DNA of 64,000 bases. Origin: Provencibacterium sp. Its GTDB lineage: Bacteria > Bacillota > Clostridia > Oscillospirales > Ruminococcaceae. Position numbers and translations under genes: made by a program. Shown here in pieces: positions 6,761 to 15,017 of this stretch (position 1 is its first letter; every line of letters starts with the position of its first letter). The stretch spans positions 142,681-206,680 of the forward strand of contig JAAWAN010000028.1 in NCBI GenBank assembly GCA_022792175.1. Direction: 5' to 3'. The notes under the pieces are model-generated. The model searched no databases, was not told the DNA's origin, and saw only the letters and a program-made list of their open reading frames with translations.

Positions 6761-8341
6761 ATGGGAACCGTTCGCGTATATGCCAGCGACAGCATGACCG
6801 CCGATGTGCGCACCGAAATCTATGGGCCCTCCTATTCCTACGGCCTCAAGGACAACTACCGGCGCGCGGCAACCGATGAGGCCTATGCGCGCTATGCGCT
6901 CACCTATTCCAAAAGCCGCGTACCGGCGGCGGAGTATGCCACCGGCGTCCGGGTGCTGTTTGACCTGGATGCCGTTCCCGAGCTGCAGGCCCGCGCCGTT
7001 ACCCGGATTACCGGGCCCTTCCTCTATCTGCGCGAAAAGTACAGCGAGCTCTTCGCGGGGGCGAGCTATCCGCTTTCCTTTCGCGGCTGCACCTTTGATG
7101 ACGTCATCCTGCGCTTTCTGCTCACCTTTCCCGGCGACCCCGCGCAGGATAACCATTTGGGACAGCAGCAGCCCGGAAAATATTTCAACGTCCGCGAAAG
7201 CGGACAGGACAGCATCAATCTCTATCAGGGCATCCACCGCAGCATGATCACCGTTTGTCTGAGCGCCTATCCGGGTGTCAGCGGCAAGCGCTATGAAGGA
7301 AGGGTGCGTGCCGTTTTTGACAGCGCTACCGGCGAATTCCCGCCCTACATTCAGGTGGAATACAAAAACAGCGAGCTGATGATTGCCGGCTGCAGCCCCC
7401 AATCCGGCTTTGTCAATGAAAAGCAGCCCGTGCGGCTGGACTGGTCGCTTGTGCCCTGTTCCCCCAACGCCGTCGGGCGGGCTACCCAGAAGAGCGCCAG
7501 CCTCCAGTGGCGGCCAAAAGGCTCCTCTTCGGTGCAGACCGTTTCGGTCAGCGGCGCCTCTACCTTCTGCGTGCTCCCTGCAAACACCCTGCCGAACGGC
7601 AGCATCGAATGGCGGGTCAGCGCGGTCTCTGCCGACAATGTTTCTGCCCCCTGGTCGGACTGGTATACGCTGACCACCATCGACAACCAGATCAGCGCGC
7701 CCGACAGCCTTTCGCCGGATGGGGAACTGCTCGACGGGGCACGCCCCATCGCCCTTTCCTGGCGGCACAACTCGCCTCTGGGAACGCCGCCCAGCGCCTT
7801 TGAAGCGCAGGTGGATCTCGAAACCGGTTACGGCTGGCGGGAGCTGAGCGGAAAAATCCTCAGCAGCGAAAGCGCCTACACCATCCCCGCCAACACGCTG
7901 CCGAGCGGCTATGTCAGCTGGCGGGTGCGCGATTATAACAGCGATGGGCAGCCCTCCCCCTGGAGCAGCCCGGCCCGCATGACAGTGCGTGCCGCGCCGC
8001 GCGCCCCCGTTTTCCGAACGCTGCAGTCCGGTACGGCGCGCCCGCTGATACAGTGGTTCGTCTCCGGACAGGTGGCGCTGCAGATAGAGATAACTTCCGG
8101 CAGGGAAATGCTCTATCGCTCGGGCACGATTTTCTCCACCGAAAACAGCCACCGCATCCCGGTTTTGCTGCCAAACGGCATTTATACCCTCCGGCTGCGG
8201 ATTCAAAACCAGTATGGGCTCTGGAGCCCCTGGGAGGAAACCAGCCTGGCCATTCAGGCCCCTAAAAAATGGAAGGTTACACTGGAGGGGCAGGAAATAG
8301 AGGCGGGCGCGCAGCTCTCCTTTCATGTTCAGAAGAAATAA
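6761..8341 (+). CDS. Large beta-rich tail protein with Fn3-like repeats
   Basis: This 526-residue protein has two parts. Residues 1 to about 205 form a distinct beta-rich domain. From about 210 to 510 come at least three related fibronectin-III-like modules; each has a W-containing strand near its start (LDWSLVP, LSWRHN, IQWFVSG), a P-A/L-N-T-L-P-N/S-G turn and a closing YxxRVR or LRLRI-type strand followed by W-S-x-W or W-S-P-W. A short positively charged C-terminal domain follows. Such modules occur in phage tail and adhesion proteins that touch polysaccharide surfaces. ATG at 6761 follows CAGGGAGG. Confidence 0.6.
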   Translation: MGTVRVYASDSMTADVRTEIYGPSYSYGLKDNYRRAATDEAYARYALTYSKSRVPAAEYATGVRVLFDLDAVPELQARAVTRITGPFLYLREKYSELFAGASYPLSFRGCTFDDVILRFLLTFPGDPAQDNHLGQQQPGKYFNVRESGQDSINLYQGIHRSMITVCLSAYPGVSGKRYEGRVRAVFDSATGEFPPYIQVEYKNSELMIAGCSPQSGFVNEKQPVRLDWSLVPCSPNAVGRATQKSASLQWRPKGSSSVQTVSVSGASTFCVLPANTLPNGSIEWRVSAVSADNVSAPWSDWYTLTTIDNQISAPDSLSPDGELLDGARPIALSWRHNSPLGTPPSAFEAQVDLETGYGWRELSGKILSSESAYTIPANTLPSGYVSWRVRDYNSDGQPSPWSSPARMTVRAAPRAPVFRTLQSGTARPLIQWFVSGQVALQIEITSGREMLYRSGTIFSTENSHRIPVLLPNGIYTLRLRIQNQYGLWSPWEETSLAIQAPKKWKVTLEGQEIEAGAQLSFHVQKK

Positions 8342-8373
8342 TCATCCTCAAGGAAAGGCAGGAAACAGACCGC

Positions 8374-9486
8374 ATGGCGCTGAACTATCAAAACCCCTGT
8401 GAAGGAAGAATACTGAACATTTCATGGGAGAGGAGCGGCCTTCTCACCGTTTACCGCCTGCAGCGCAGCCTGCACGCGGCTGATGGGGAGAAAAGCAGCC
8501 TTATCTATGAGGGCAGGGCCCTCTCCTTTACCGATACGCTCCCCGCCGGGGCGCAGAGCGTTCAGTACCGCCTGACCGGCAGCGACGGCAGCGAACAGGA
8601 GGGAGAGCTGCTGAGCGTGCGGCAAAGCGAGCCTCCGCATTTTCTGAGCGAAGGCAGGGATCTGGGAAAGCGCTGCCGGGCCTTCTCTGTCCCCTACGAG
8701 GCGCAGGACAGCTTTCCCGATGCGCGGCTCTCGGCCCGGGTCTCGCTGGATGGCTCCCCGCTCGAGAGCATAGGGGGACTTTCCAGCCCGGTTCATCTCG
8801 CGGCCTCGGTAGATGAAAAGACCTTTTCCGCCCTGCGAAACGGGACGGCCCACACGCTGAAGGTGACCCTCACAAACGAATTTGGCCGCTCTTCCTCCTT
8901 ATCCTTTTCCTTCACCGTCAGCAGCGATGAAACGGCCGGCTGCACCTTTTATCTGCTGCGCGACGGAAAGGCGGTCGCCAAAAAAGAGGACGGCAGTCCC
9001 TTTTTCGACTACCGGGCGGCCGGCAGCCACCGCTATCAGGTGCGGGTGGTCGATGAGCAGGGCGGCTTTTGCGACAGCAACGAGGTAAGCGTTATCAGCT
9101 GGCTGGAAACGGCGCTGCTCGCCCCCCTTTCCAACCCGGAGCGGAGCATTGCGCTTTCGCTGCAGAGCGAAGGCCCGCCCCTGCGCCAGAGCCTTCTGCA
9201 GCCGCAAAACCAACTTCACCTGTTTGAGGGAAGGGAATATGCCGCTCTCGAGGAAAGCGGCCAGCGCTCTCAGCGCTTCACCCTCTGCGCCCTTCTCGGC
9301 GAAGAGGAATACCGGCAGCTGCTGCAGCTTTTTTCCGCCGGCGAACCGGTCCTCTACCGCGACCCCTACGGCAATTGCATGCCGGCAGCCATCGATTCGC
9401 TTTCCTCCTCCTTCTCCTCCCGGGGAACCGAGCTGAAAATAGAGCTGACGCGCCTTTGTGAGCAGGAGGAGGTTTTTTATGATTAA
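8374..9486 (+). CDS. Beta-rich minor tail protein
   Basis: A 370-residue protein with repeated beta-sandwich-like segments (residues about 15-85, 90-195, 195-260), then a C-terminal domain ending in VLYRDPYGNCMPAAIDSLSSSF and ELKIELTRL. That ending resembles the closing part of distal-tail/minor-tail proteins, in which a YRDPxG turn precedes the last strands. Its place between the Fn3-like protein and the hub protein suits a tail-tip component. ATG at 8374 has an AGGAAAGGCAGG site, and the gene overlaps its successor by 8 nt. Confidence 0.5.
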   Translation: MALNYQNPCEGRILNISWERSGLLTVYRLQRSLHAADGEKSSLIYEGRALSFTDTLPAGAQSVQYRLTGSDGSEQEGELLSVRQSEPPHFLSEGRDLGKRCRAFSVPYEAQDSFPDARLSARVSLDGSPLESIGGLSSPVHLAASVDEKTFSALRNGTAHTLKVTLTNEFGRSSSLSFSFTVSSDETAGCTFYLLRDGKAVAKKEDGSPFFDYRAAGSHRYQVRVVDEQGGFCDSNEVSVISWLETALLAPLSNPERSIALSLQSEGPPLRQSLLQPQNQLHLFEGREYAALEESGQRSQRFTLCALLGEEEYRQLLQLFSAGEPVLYRDPYGNCMPAAIDSLSSSFSSRGTELKIELTRLCEQEEVFYD

Positions 9487-10555
9487 CCTTGCGCAGGAGG
9501 GCTTTTCCCATGAGCAGGTGCTGCAGGCGCTGCAGTTTCAGGAGGGAAGGCGGCAGATGCGCTATGAGCTGTGGCTGCTGCGGGGGGAAACGGCCATTTA
9601 TCCGCTGCCGCTAAGGGATTTCAGCTTCACCTGCGACTGTCTGGCGGATGTGAAATACACCGGCCGCTTTACCTTTCAGAGCCTGCCGGATATCCGCTGG
9701 CGCAGCGACCGGCTGCAGCTTCGCATGGTTCTCACTTTAAAGGGAAAGGAGCTTATCTACCCCTTCCCCCGCCTGCGGGCCGCGCGCATCAGCGGAGACC
9801 GGATGCTCACCGTTACCGCCTGCGATGAAACGGCCATCCTCTCCCAGAGCTCGCTGGGCGAGCGTCCGCTCATCCGGGCGGGAACCCGTTACACTTCTTT
9901 TCTGACCGGGCTGCTGGAAAAGGCGGGCTTTTCCCATGTGCTCATTACCCCCTCCGATGCCCTCTTTTCCGCCGACCGGGAGGACTGGGAGCCGGAAACC
10001 AGCCTCGCCTCCCTTTGCAGCCAGCTGCTCTCGGAAATCGGCTACCGCTCGCTGGAGGCAACGCGCCTGGGCGGCATCCGCTCCGGGCCCTATGAGCCGC
10101 CCGGCCCCCTGCACGCAAAAATCTCCTATCATGAAAAAAACAGCATCCTCCTTCCCGGCTGCAGCCGGGAGCTGATGAACGACTGCTGCCCCAACCGGTT
10201 TATCGGCTATGTTTCCAATCCGGAGCAGCCACCCATGCAGTATGAATACCTCAATAACAACCCGGCCAGCCCCACCTCGCCTCACAACAACGGCGGCTAC
10301 ACCATTACGGCGGTGCGCCGGTTCGACAGCATTGCCGACCGGGAGAGCCTGGAAAAAAACGTGCGGCGCTGGGCGTTGGAAACCGAGGCGCTCTATGAAT
10401 ACCTCGAGCTGCAGACCGCCCCGATGCCCCACCACGAGGTGCAGGAGGTTCTCTTCATCGACTGCCGGGAGGCGAGCGGGCTTTACACCGAGATAGGCTG
10501 GACGCTCGAGCGCGAACAGATGACCCACCGGCTGCGGCGCTGCCGGATGGATTAG
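9479..10555 (+). CDS. Tail hub-like baseplate protein
   Basis: A 358-residue protein from ATG at 9479 (AGGAGGAGG upstream; overlaps the previous stop). It has the general plan of gp27/XkdQ-type hub proteins: an N-terminal strand-rich barrel with DFSFTCDCLADVKYTGRFTF, a middle region with TSFLTGLLEKAGF and SLASLCSQLLSEIGYRSL, and a C-terminal barrel. Hub proteins form the central ring of the tail tip and carry the spike or fibres. No lytic or peptidase motif is visible. Family assignment is by layout, not by a signature motif. Confidence 0.5.
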   Translation: MINLAQEGFSHEQVLQALQFQEGRRQMRYELWLLRGETAIYPLPLRDFSFTCDCLADVKYTGRFTFQSLPDIRWRSDRLQLRMVLTLKGKELIYPFPRLRAARISGDRMLTVTACDETAILSQSSLGERPLIRAGTRYTSFLTGLLEKAGFSHVLITPSDALFSADREDWEPETSLASLCSQLLSEIGYRSLEATRLGGIRSGPYEPPGPLHAKISYHEKNSILLPGCSRELMNDCCPNRFIGYVSNPEQPPMQYEYLNNNPASPTSPHNNGGYTITAVRRFDSIADRESLEKNVRRWALETEALYEYLELQTAPMPHHEVQEVLFIDCREASGLYTEIGWTLEREQMTHRLRRCRMD

Positions 10556-10568
10556 GAGGCTTTTAAAG

Positions 10569-10766
10569 ATGGAACATTTTTCAATGGCTACCGTGCAGCG
10601 CCAGGAGGACGGCAGCCTTCTCATCCTCCCGGACGGTATGGATACCCCGCTGAAAAAGCAGTGCCTCATCCCCGGCGGGATGACGCTCACCGGCGGCGAC
10701 CGGGTCCTGCTGCTGAAATATGCCGGCTGCCGGCTGGTTCTGGCCCGCTATCCGCAGCCCTCATAA
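10569..10766 (+). CDS. Small OB-fold-like tail protein
   Basis: A 65-residue protein, last gene of the cassette, with AGGAGG and ATG at 10569. The pattern of short strands (MATVQRQ, SLLILPD, DRVLLLKYAG, RLVLARY) is like the small OB-fold domains at the base of phage spikes. It directly follows the hub gene, which fits. It is too short for a firm assignment. Confidence 0.45.
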   Translation: MEHFSMATVQRQEDGSLLILPDGMDTPLKKQCLIPGGMTLTGGDRVLLLKYAGCRLVLARYPQPS

Positions 10767-10808
10767 ACAGAGTAAAGGGCAGGGCGGCCTTAAAGCAGGT
10801 TGATTCTA

Positions 10809-10853
10809 AAAAAGAGGCAGTAAAAACGCAAAGCGTTTTTACTGCCTCTTTTT
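10809..10853. terminator. Bidirectional intrinsic terminator ending the phage cassette
   Basis: A perfect 21-bp stem (arms 10809-10829 and 10833-10853, loop AAA) has A-rich and T-rich ends, giving U-tracts in both directions. It separates the rightward cassette from the leftward lipoprotein gene, whose stop lies in the right arm. Confidence 0.9.
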
Positions 10854-11751
10854 AATCGGTTAAAAATGCGTAGCTGACCTCTCCGGCCGAAAAGGAGGCG
10901 GTTATCTGATAAACAGAACCCGGCTCTGCCTGCCGGAGAACGAAATTCCCCTCCTCCTTTTCGATTACCGCCGCCTCCCCCTGCGAAATATCTTCCTCCT
11001 GCGAACTGCGGCAGGAGGCGGGCCAGCACACCGCCTGCACCTGCTCCGGCTTTATCGGGTAAAACAGCAGCCGGATATCCGTCCCTTCGCCGATATGCAG
11101 AGGGTTTTCATCCAGAAGCTCTCCCCACTGCAGCGGATGGGCACCGCAGGAAACCATTGTCTGTGTCTGTCCGTTTTCATCCGTATAGCTCCATTCCCAG
11201 CCGCCCCGCGCAACCCGCGCCACCACCACGGCCATGGGAGTCTCATATTCAGCCGAAAGCTCCGGCGGCTCGGAGAGATCCGGTTCCTGCCAGATGGAGT
11301 CTACCAGCTGCTGATAGATGTCCGCATCCTCCGGCTTCCCCTGCTGCAAAACGCGGATACTGTGGACCCCCGGATACTGCCCCGGATAGCTTTCCAGCAT
11401 GCAGCCATCGCCCGTTATCTCCAAAATATTTCCCTTTTTCAGCTGCTGCGGCTCTATCCTTTCGCCGGAAACCCCATACAGCTGCTGTGGCATGGTAACG
11501 GTGAAGGCCATCTCCGTCTGCTGGTCCACCAGAATATAGGCTCCATCGTTTCCCATCGGGACATACATCGCCGTGCTCACCGTTTCCCGTGGCATACCGG
11601 CGGGCTGTACCCCCTCTGACGAGCTTTTGGATTCCTCCGCGGCAGGCTCTTTCTCAGCCGGAAGAGGCTGCCGCAGTGCACCGGCGCAGCCGGCCAGCGC
11701 CAGCAGCCCGAGGCCGGCCAGCAATATTCCCTTTCGTATCGCTTTTCTCAT
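10852..11751 (-). CDS. Putative lipoprotein, function unknown
   Basis: A 299-residue exported protein. The N-terminus has a basic start, a hydrophobic core and a lipobox (LLALAGC, Cys about 21), so it should be anchored to the outer face of the membrane. A Glu/Ser-rich linker follows, then a beta-rich domain containing YILVDQQTEMAFTVTMP and ILEITGDGCMLESYPG, an OB-like segment, and a second domain after about residue 200. ATG at 11751 with AAAGGGGAAG upstream was preferred to longer in-frame starts that run into the divergent GH43 gene. I do not recognise the family. Confidence 0.75.
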   Translation of the reverse strand: MRKAIRKGILLAGLGLLALAGCAGALRQPLPAEKEPAAEESKSSSEGVQPAGMPRETVSTAMYVPMGNDGAYILVDQQTEMAFTVTMPQQLYGVSGERIEPQQLKKGNILEITGDGCMLESYPGQYPGVHSIRVLQQGKPEDADIYQQLVDSIWQEPDLSEPPELSAEYETPMAVVVARVARGGWEWSYTDENGQTQTMVSCGAHPLQWGELLDENPLHIGEGTDIRLLFYPIKPEQVQAVCWPASCRSSQEEDISQGEAAVIEKEEGNFVLRQAEPGSVYQITASFSAGEVSYAFLTD

Positions 11752-11874
11752 TCTTCTTCCCCTTTCAGCGGGCTGCAAACCCTTTTCACCTTCATAGTGC
11801 CGAAAAAGTCCCCGTTTACTGCCGAAACTGCATGCGAAGGATAAAAAAGACAGCGGCAAGTTGCAAATTGGGCA

Positions 11875-11903
11875 TTTACATATTTCCGCAGAGTTTATAT
11901 AAT
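11875..11903 (+). promoter_or_regulatory. Sigma-A promoter for the GH43 gene
   Basis: TTTACA (11875-11880), a 17-nt spacer and a perfect TATAAT (11898-11903) lie about 78 nt before the GH43 start. This is the only strong promoter seen in the divergent gap. Confidence 0.75.
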
Positions 11904-11980
11904 GAAGAAAAGCCTGCCGCCAAAAGGAACGCTCACCTCTGAAGGCCGTCAGGACGATTGAAGAAAAGGAAGAAGACAAA

Positions 11981-12889
11981 ATGTCCATACTGAAAAACGG
12001 CGCCCTGTGGGAGGATCAGGACAAAAATCCGATTCATGCCCATGGCGGCTGCATGCTGCTGCATGACGGCTGGTACTACTGGTACGGCGAGGACCGCCGG
12101 GAGCAGTTTTATGTCAGCTGCTACCGCTCAAAAGATCTGAAAAACTGGGAATTTCGAAACCATATCCTCACTGCCGGCTCGAAAATGGAAGGCTGCCGGG
12201 TGCGCACCACCCTCTGCCTGAAAAATGAGGAGGGAGGAAAGGTCAATCTCGAGCGGCCGAAGGTGCTCTATAATAAAGAAACGAAAAAATTCGTCCTGTG
12301 GGCACACTATGAAAACGGGAAGGATTACCGGGAAGCGGCGGCCGCTCTCGCCAGCTGCGAGAGTCCGGACGGGGATTTCATCTACCACGGCCACTTTAAC
12401 CCCTATGGCTATATGTCCCGGGACTGCACCCTCTTTCAGGATGACGACGGGACAGCCTACTTCATCTCCGCCTCCCGGGACAACGCGGACCTGCATGTCT
12501 ACCGGCTGGCAGATGACTATATGAATGTGGAGGCGCTCGTCCACCGGCTCTGGCAGGGGGAATACCGGGAGGCCCCCGCCGTTGTAAAAGCGGGGGGCGT
12601 TTACTATATGCTCACCTCCTTCTGCACCGGCTGGGCACCCAATCAGGGGAAATATGCCTTTGCAGATTCGATGCAGGGGCGCTGGAGCCGGCTTTTCCCC
12701 ATCGGGGATGAGACCACCTACGAAAGCCAGCCCGCCTTTATCCTGAAAAAGGATGGACGCCTTCTCTATTTCGGCGACCGCTGGGGCGGAGGCGGCGAAA
12801 AATATTTCACCTCCGGCTACACCGTCTACCCGCTCGAAGCGGAAAACAAACAGCTTATCCTTCGCCGGACGGAGGAGGCCGCCCTCTGA
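11981..12889 (+). CDS. Glycoside hydrolase family 43 protein, exo-beta-1,3-galactanase-like
   Basis: A 302-residue protein without a signal peptide. It has the five-bladed propeller motifs of GH43 enzymes related to exo-beta-1,3-galactanases (subfamily 24) and neighbours: IHAHGGCM at 18-25 followed by YYWYGED, ERPKVLYN at 91-98, SRDCTLFQDDDGTAY at 146-160 (D148 the likely transition-state/pKa aspartate) and REAPAVVK at 196-203 (E197 the likely general acid). Subfamily 24 enzymes lack the usual base aspartate at the N-terminal position, and here HAHGG takes its place. A cytoplasmic location implies action on imported oligosaccharides. A fructokinase-like gene follows at about 100 nt. Substrate remains inferred. 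Confidence 0.8.
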   Translation: MSILKNGALWEDQDKNPIHAHGGCMLLHDGWYYWYGEDRREQFYVSCYRSKDLKNWEFRNHILTAGSKMEGCRVRTTLCLKNEEGGKVNLERPKVLYNKETKKFVLWAHYENGKDYREAAAALASCESPDGDFIYHGHFNPYGYMSRDCTLFQDDDGTAYFISASRDNADLHVYRLADDYMNVEALVHRLWQGEYREAPAVVKAGGVYYMLTSFCTGWAPNQGKYAFADSMQGRWSRLFPIGDETTYESQPAFILKKDGRLLYFGDRWGGGGEKYFTSGYTVYPLEAENKQLILRRTEEAAL

Positions 12890-12993
12890 AGCTATTATAA
12901 AGGGAGGCGCCATTTTTCCGCACGGCCGCGAAAAAACGGCCGCAAACCATCCGCCATGCTGTCTTTTCCTGATTCACATAAGGAGGCCTTTTT

Positions 12994-13968
12994 ATGTTTG
13001 ATCTAGCTGCTATCGGAGAAATCCTGATTGATTTTACCATGTCGCGCCAGCAGGAGGGCCCGCCACTCTTTACCCCAAACCCGGGCGGGGCTCCGGCCAA
13101 TGTTGCCTGTGCGCTGGCAAAGTGGGGGCGCAAAAGCGCTTTCATCGGCAAGGTGGGACCGGATGCCTTCGGCGCGCTCTGCCGCAGCGCGCTGCAGGAT
13201 GCCGGGGTGGATACCCACGGGCTGCTGACGAGCGCCGGCGAGCCGACTACCCTGGCCTTCGTCCATCTGGATGAAACGGGCAACCGCAGCTTCTCCTTCT
13301 ACCGCCATAAAATGGCGGATGTCAGCCTGCGCGCGGAGGAAATTCCCGCCGCGCTGCTGGAAAATGCGCGCATCTTTCACTTCGGCTCGGTTTCGCTGAC
13401 CGAGGAGCCCGCGCGCAGCGCCACCATTGCGGCGGTGCAGGCGGCGAAAAGAAGCGGCGCTCTTATCAGCTTTGACCCCAACCTGCGCCCGCCGCTCTGG
13501 GACTCGCTTAAAACTGCCCGGCAGGAGATTCTCTCGCTCCTCCCGCTGGCGGATATCCTCAAAATTTCCGATGATGAGGCGGCCTTCCTCTTTGGCGGGC
13601 AGGACTGCCAGAAGCTGGCGGCTGATATCGCCGGGCGCTATGGCAGCCGGCTGGTGCTCATTTCCCGCGGGCCCGCCGGCTGCGCCGCCGCCGCCGGCGG
13701 CAAGGTCTATTCCTCCCGGGCCTATGACCTGCACACCATTGATACCACCGGCTCGGGAGACTCCTTTTTAGCCGGGGTGATGCACTGCATTCTGCACCAT
13801 GAGGGCGGGCTGGCCGCCATGAATGAAGAGGAAATTGAAAGAATGCTCGATTTCGCCAATGCCGTCGGCTCGCTGGTATCCACCAAAAAAGGAGCCATCC
13901 CCGCCCTGCCCACCGAGGAACAGGTGCTCGCCTGCATGCAGGAAGAGCCGCGGCTGATGGCCGACTGA
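12994..13968 (+). CDS. PfkB-family carbohydrate kinase, fructokinase-like
   Basis: A 324-residue ribokinase/PfkB fold enzyme that phosphorylates a sugar with ATP. Seen motifs are the N-terminal GG hinge (NPGGAPANVA, 29-38), a YRHKMAD lid segment, and the C-terminal signature DTTGSGDSFLAG (250-261) with catalytic base D256. The GEILIDF opening and GGAPANVACAL are typical of fructokinases (ScrK/FrK group), so fructose is the likeliest substrate. AAGGAGG precedes ATG at 12994. It lies between a GH43 glycosidase and an ABC importer and may share the upstream promoter. Confidence 0.88.
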   Translation: MFDLAAIGEILIDFTMSRQQEGPPLFTPNPGGAPANVACALAKWGRKSAFIGKVGPDAFGALCRSALQDAGVDTHGLLTSAGEPTTLAFVHLDETGNRSFSFYRHKMADVSLRAEEIPAALLENARIFHFGSVSLTEEPARSATIAAVQAAKRSGALISFDPNLRPPLWDSLKTARQEILSLLPLADILKISDDEAAFLFGGQDCQKLAADIAGRYGSRLVLISRGPAGCAAAAGGKVYSSRAYDLHTIDTTGSGDSFLAGVMHCILHHEGGLAAMNEEEIERMLDFANAVGSLVSTKKGAIPALPTEEQVLACMQEEPRLMAD

Positions 13969-13991
13969 AATGATTTAAAGGAGCTGTCTGT

Positions 13992-15017
13992 TTGAAAAAA
14001 ATTCTGTCCCAGGTCCTCTGCCTGCTGTTTCTTCTCTGCCTGACCGGATGCGCCCTGAACAGAGAGGCGCCTCCCGCCGGGCAGCCGCCCGTTTCCTCCT
14101 CCGAAGAGGAGCTTTCTTCCTTAAAAGAATCTTCCCCGGCCGCAGAGGCCGCCGGGGAAGACGGCCTGCATTTTACCGATGCGCTCGGCTACCCGGTTCA
14201 TCTTAAAAGCTATGAGCGGGTCATTTCGCTCTATGGCAGCTTTGCCGAAACCTGGATGCTGGCCGGCGGAACGCTCGCGGGAACCACCAGCGATGCCATT
14301 GAGGAGCGCGGCCTCGCCGTGGGGGAGAATACGGCCATTGTCGGAACGGTGAAGGAGCCGAACCTGGAGGAAATTATCGCCCTCGCGCCTGATTTCGTCA
14401 TCCTCTCCGCCGATATCGCCGGGCAGGCGGCGCTGCATGAATCGCTTGTGACGGCGGATATCCCCCATGCCTACTACCGGGTGGATGCCTTCTCCGACTA
14501 CCTGCAGATGCTCTCCCAGTTCTGCGAAATGACCGGACGGGAGGACCTGTATGAGCAAAACGGCCTGCGCATACAAAAACAGGTCGATCAGGTGCTGGAG
14601 CTGACAAAGGATAAAACGGGTCCCTCGGTACTACTGCTGCGCGCCTTCTCGAGCGGCGTTAAGGCCAAGGGGGCGGATAATCTGGCGGGCGTTATTCTGC
14701 GTGACCTGCATGCGGACAACCTCGCCGACCGGCAGGAGAGCCTGCTGGAGGATGTTTCGCTGGAGGAAATCATTGCCTGCGACCCGGAAATTATCCTCAT
14801 CGTTACCATGGGGGCGAGCGAAGAAAAGGCGATGGACTTTATGGCCCAGCGCTTCGAATCAGACCCGGCCTGGGCGGGGCTTTCGGCCGTTCAAAGCGGG
14901 CGCTACCTGCTGCTGCCGAAGGAGCTTTTTCACTATAAGCCAAACGCCCGATGGGGGGAGAGCTATGCCTATCTTGCCAAAATCCTTTATCCGGAGCTTG
15001 CCGCCGAAATCGGCTAA
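13992..15017 (+). CDS. FecB/BtuF-type ABC substrate-binding lipoprotein
   Basis: A 341-residue periplasmic-binding lipoprotein of the class III (iron-siderophore/cobalamin) type. It starts with TTG at 13992 after AAAGGAG, has a lipobox (LLCLTGC), a Ser/Glu linker, and then the TroA/FecB fold: a YERVISLYGSFAETWMLAGG first segment, EPNLEEIIALAPDFVILSA, a long backbone helix around residues 190-215, and a C-terminal lobe with DVSLEEIIACDPEIILIVTMG. It delivers a metal chelate or corrinoid to the permease encoded next. The permease start lies inside this gene, so the two are coupled. The ligand cannot be told from sequence. Confidence 0.88.
   Translation: MKKILSQVLCLLFLLCLTGCALNREAPPAGQPPVSSSEEELSSLKESSPAAEAAGEDGLHFTDALGYPVHLKSYERVISLYGSFAETWMLAGGTLAGTTSDAIEERGLAVGENTAIVGTVKEPNLEEIIALAPDFVILSADIAGQAALHESLVTADIPHAYYRVDAFSDYLQMLSQFCEMTGREDLYEQNGLRIQKQVDQVLELTKDKTGPSVLLLRAFSSGVKAKGADNLAGVILRDLHADNLADRQESLLEDVSLEEIIACDPEIILIVTMGASEEKAMDFMAQRFESDPAWAGLSAVQSGRYLLLPKELFHYKPNARWGESYAYLAKILYPELAAEIG

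Noticed and set aside
10801..10860. Long palindrome at the cassette end considered as a phage attachment site
   Set aside because: A/T-flanked 21-bp stem with convergent genes fits a bidirectional terminator; no direct repeat partner was found at the left edge.
14131..14160. 10-bp perfect inverted repeat CTTCCCCGGC inside the FecB-type gene
   Set aside because: Lies in the Ser/Ala/Glu linker coding region; probably chance from repeated Glu/Ala/Gly codons.
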